Positions 62,357 through 64,000 of a stretch of DNA of 64,000 bases are shown here, piece by piece. The DNA comes from Arthrobacter stackebrandtii (GTDB lineage Bacteria; Actinomycetota; Actinomycetes; Actinomycetales; Micrococcaceae). The stretch spans positions 1,674,001-1,738,000 of the forward strand of contig NZ_JAGIOI010000001.1 in NCBI RefSeq assembly GCF_017876675.1. Reading direction: 5' to 3'. The stretch's first letter is position 1. The number at the start of each line of letters is the position of its first letter. The notes beneath the pieces were generated by a model that was not told the DNA's origin, ran no database searches, and saw nothing but the letters and a program-made list of their open reading frames with translations. The translations under genes and the position numbers were made by a program.

Positions 62357-62455
62357 GCCGACTTGGCGGAAACCCTCAGCGGTCAGGCTCGGTGATATGA
62401 CGCGGTAGTCGGGCAGATTGAAAAGCATGGTGGCAGCGTCAACTGCCACAACGGT
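62357..62455 (-). pseudogene. Fragment of a transposase N terminus (ISL3-like)
   Basis: Reads VAVDAATMLFNLPDYRVIS then LTAEGFRQV, resembling the start of actinobacterial ISL3-family transposases. After RQV no family match continues, and no terminal repeat was found, so it is only a remnant between the LysR gene and the rRNA operon. Confidence 0.45.
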
Positions 62456-62673
62456 AGGCTCGTTCAAGGCTCGTGGTCCTGTTCCAGGTTGTATGCTTAG
62501 ACACACTCATCCCAGCAGGGCCACGGGCCCTTTGCATAGGCAAATCAAGAACTCAAACCCCCACCAACCGCGGAGAGCCGGTTAAAGGGGTGTGGCCGCC
62601 TGGTGGGGCGGCCATGGTGTGTGGTTGAGCCGGCCGTGTGGTGGCCGTGGTGGTTTTGGTTGTTAAGTGGAGG

Positions 62674-62703
62674 GAGGCCCCGCACCTGGTGGTGTGGGGC
62701 CTC
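62674..62703 (-). terminator. Terminator of the rRNA operon
   Basis: GAGGCCCCGCACC and GGTGTGGGGCCTC pair with one mismatch over TGGT, 17 bp beyond the 5S gene on the minus strand. Confidence 0.7.
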
Positions 62704-62720
62704 GACCTCGTTTTGGTGTT

Positions 62721-62839
62721 GTCCGGCGGTGTCCTACTCTCCCACATCCTCTCGAATGCAGTACCATCGGCGCTGTGGGTCTTAGCTTCCGGGTTCGGAA
62801 TGGGACCGGGCGTTTCCCCCACGCTATGACCACCGTAAC
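62721..62839 (-). rRNA. rrf: 5S ribosomal RNA
   Basis: 119 nt. On the minus strand it starts GTTACGGTGGTCATAGCG and ends CACCGCCGGAC; the internal CCGAACCCGGAAGCTAAG loop and the GATGGTACTGC region are diagnostic, and the two ends pair. Sequence is that of Micrococcaceae-type 5S. Confidence 0.95.
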
Positions 62840-63064
62840 TCGTTCCCCGAACCGTGTTTGGTTGGGTGGCTTGTTGGGTGTTCCTTTTGTGAACAACTTG
62901 TTGTTATTTTATTGTACAGGCCCCTGGTGCCGTCCCGTACCGTTGTGGTGGTGGGGGTGGTCACAGGGTTTCTGTGGTGTTGGGTTTCCAAACGGTTTGT
63001 TGTTTGGGAACCACATAGTGAACGCGAGCAGTCTTAGTGTTTATAAGAGTGTGTGTGGTGTAAG
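62840..63064 (-). other. 23S-5S spacer
   Basis: About 225 bp, rather A/T-rich compared with the rest of the window. No tRNA gene. It includes a run (about 62893-62925, TGTACAATAAAATAACAAC on the minus strand) that may be part of a processing stem. Confidence 0.6.

Positions 63065-64000
<936 letters not shown>

Overview
The window is high-GC actinobacterial DNA, most likely from an Arthrobacter-type member of the Micrococcaceae. The signs are the gene families (NgcEFG-type sugar importers without a local ATPase, CsoR/CopZ/CopA, DnaB with an intein in the P-loop, DUF1304, CGNR zinc-finger regulators), the 5S rRNA sequence, and frequent GTG starts. This is inferred from sequence alone.

Layout. 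1-2448: end of purB, then a membrane protein coupled to a secreted phospholipase A2-like protein. 2861-5734: a DUF2695-like gene cut in two by a 2.4-kb insertion sequence (IS) with clear terminal repeats and a 5-bp target duplication. 5853-11981: aminotransferase, peptidyl-tRNA hydrolase-like protein, a chitin-type lytic polysaccharide monooxygenase (LPMO), rlmN and a YdcF-like protein. 12018-18356: a mobile-element patch. It holds a lone IS3 end, a Tn3-like terminal repeat, a low-temperature-requirement (LtrA) gene, and an IS3 element interrupted separately by an ISL3 and an IS110 element. 18392-18874: a copper-binding protein under a CsoR-type operator. 19231-31251: DUF1304 protein, PoxB, then a polyol regulon (mannitol/arabitol dehydrogenase, xylulokinase, SorC regulator, ABC importer, Zn-dependent polyol dehydrogenase) that shares GCTCATTTGA operators; a hairpin-flanked AbiEi/DUF559 gene sits inside it. 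31431-34420: hydrolase, WYL regulator, and a MoaD/BNR-repeat pair. 34523-37489: csoR-copZ-copA. 37620-39337: EamA transporter and divergent CGNR regulator. 39462-45773: an amino-sugar regulon (NgcEFG-like importer, SIS protein, RpiR regulator, GlcNAc-type kinase). 45798-48310: membrane proteins and a MATE exporter. 48344-53796: dnaB with a class 3-type intein, a DnaA-box cluster, DUF1801 protein, rplI, rpsR, ssb, rpsF. 54075-59605: a Wadjet jetABC set with no adjacent jetD. 59657-62294: EamA transporter, phosphatase-superfamily enzyme, LysR regulator. 62721-64000: 5S and 23S rRNA on the minus strand.

How genes work together. The secreted LPMO would open crystalline chitin; the NgcEFG-like importer, SIS protein and kinase would take up and use the resulting amino sugars. 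The polyol block would import a sugar alcohol, oxidise it to a ketose and phosphorylate it for the pentose phosphate pathway. Copper genes at two separate places carry the same operator and probably form one CsoR regulon.

Most striking: the IS110 element carries a readable bridge RNA. Its two target guides match the exact site it entered (within the IS3 transposase gene), and its two donor guides match the element's own ends. Other highlights are the class 3-type intein in DnaB, the Wadjet operon lacking its nuclease gene, the seamless reconstruction of two IS-disrupted genes, and the DnaA-box cluster next to dnaB.
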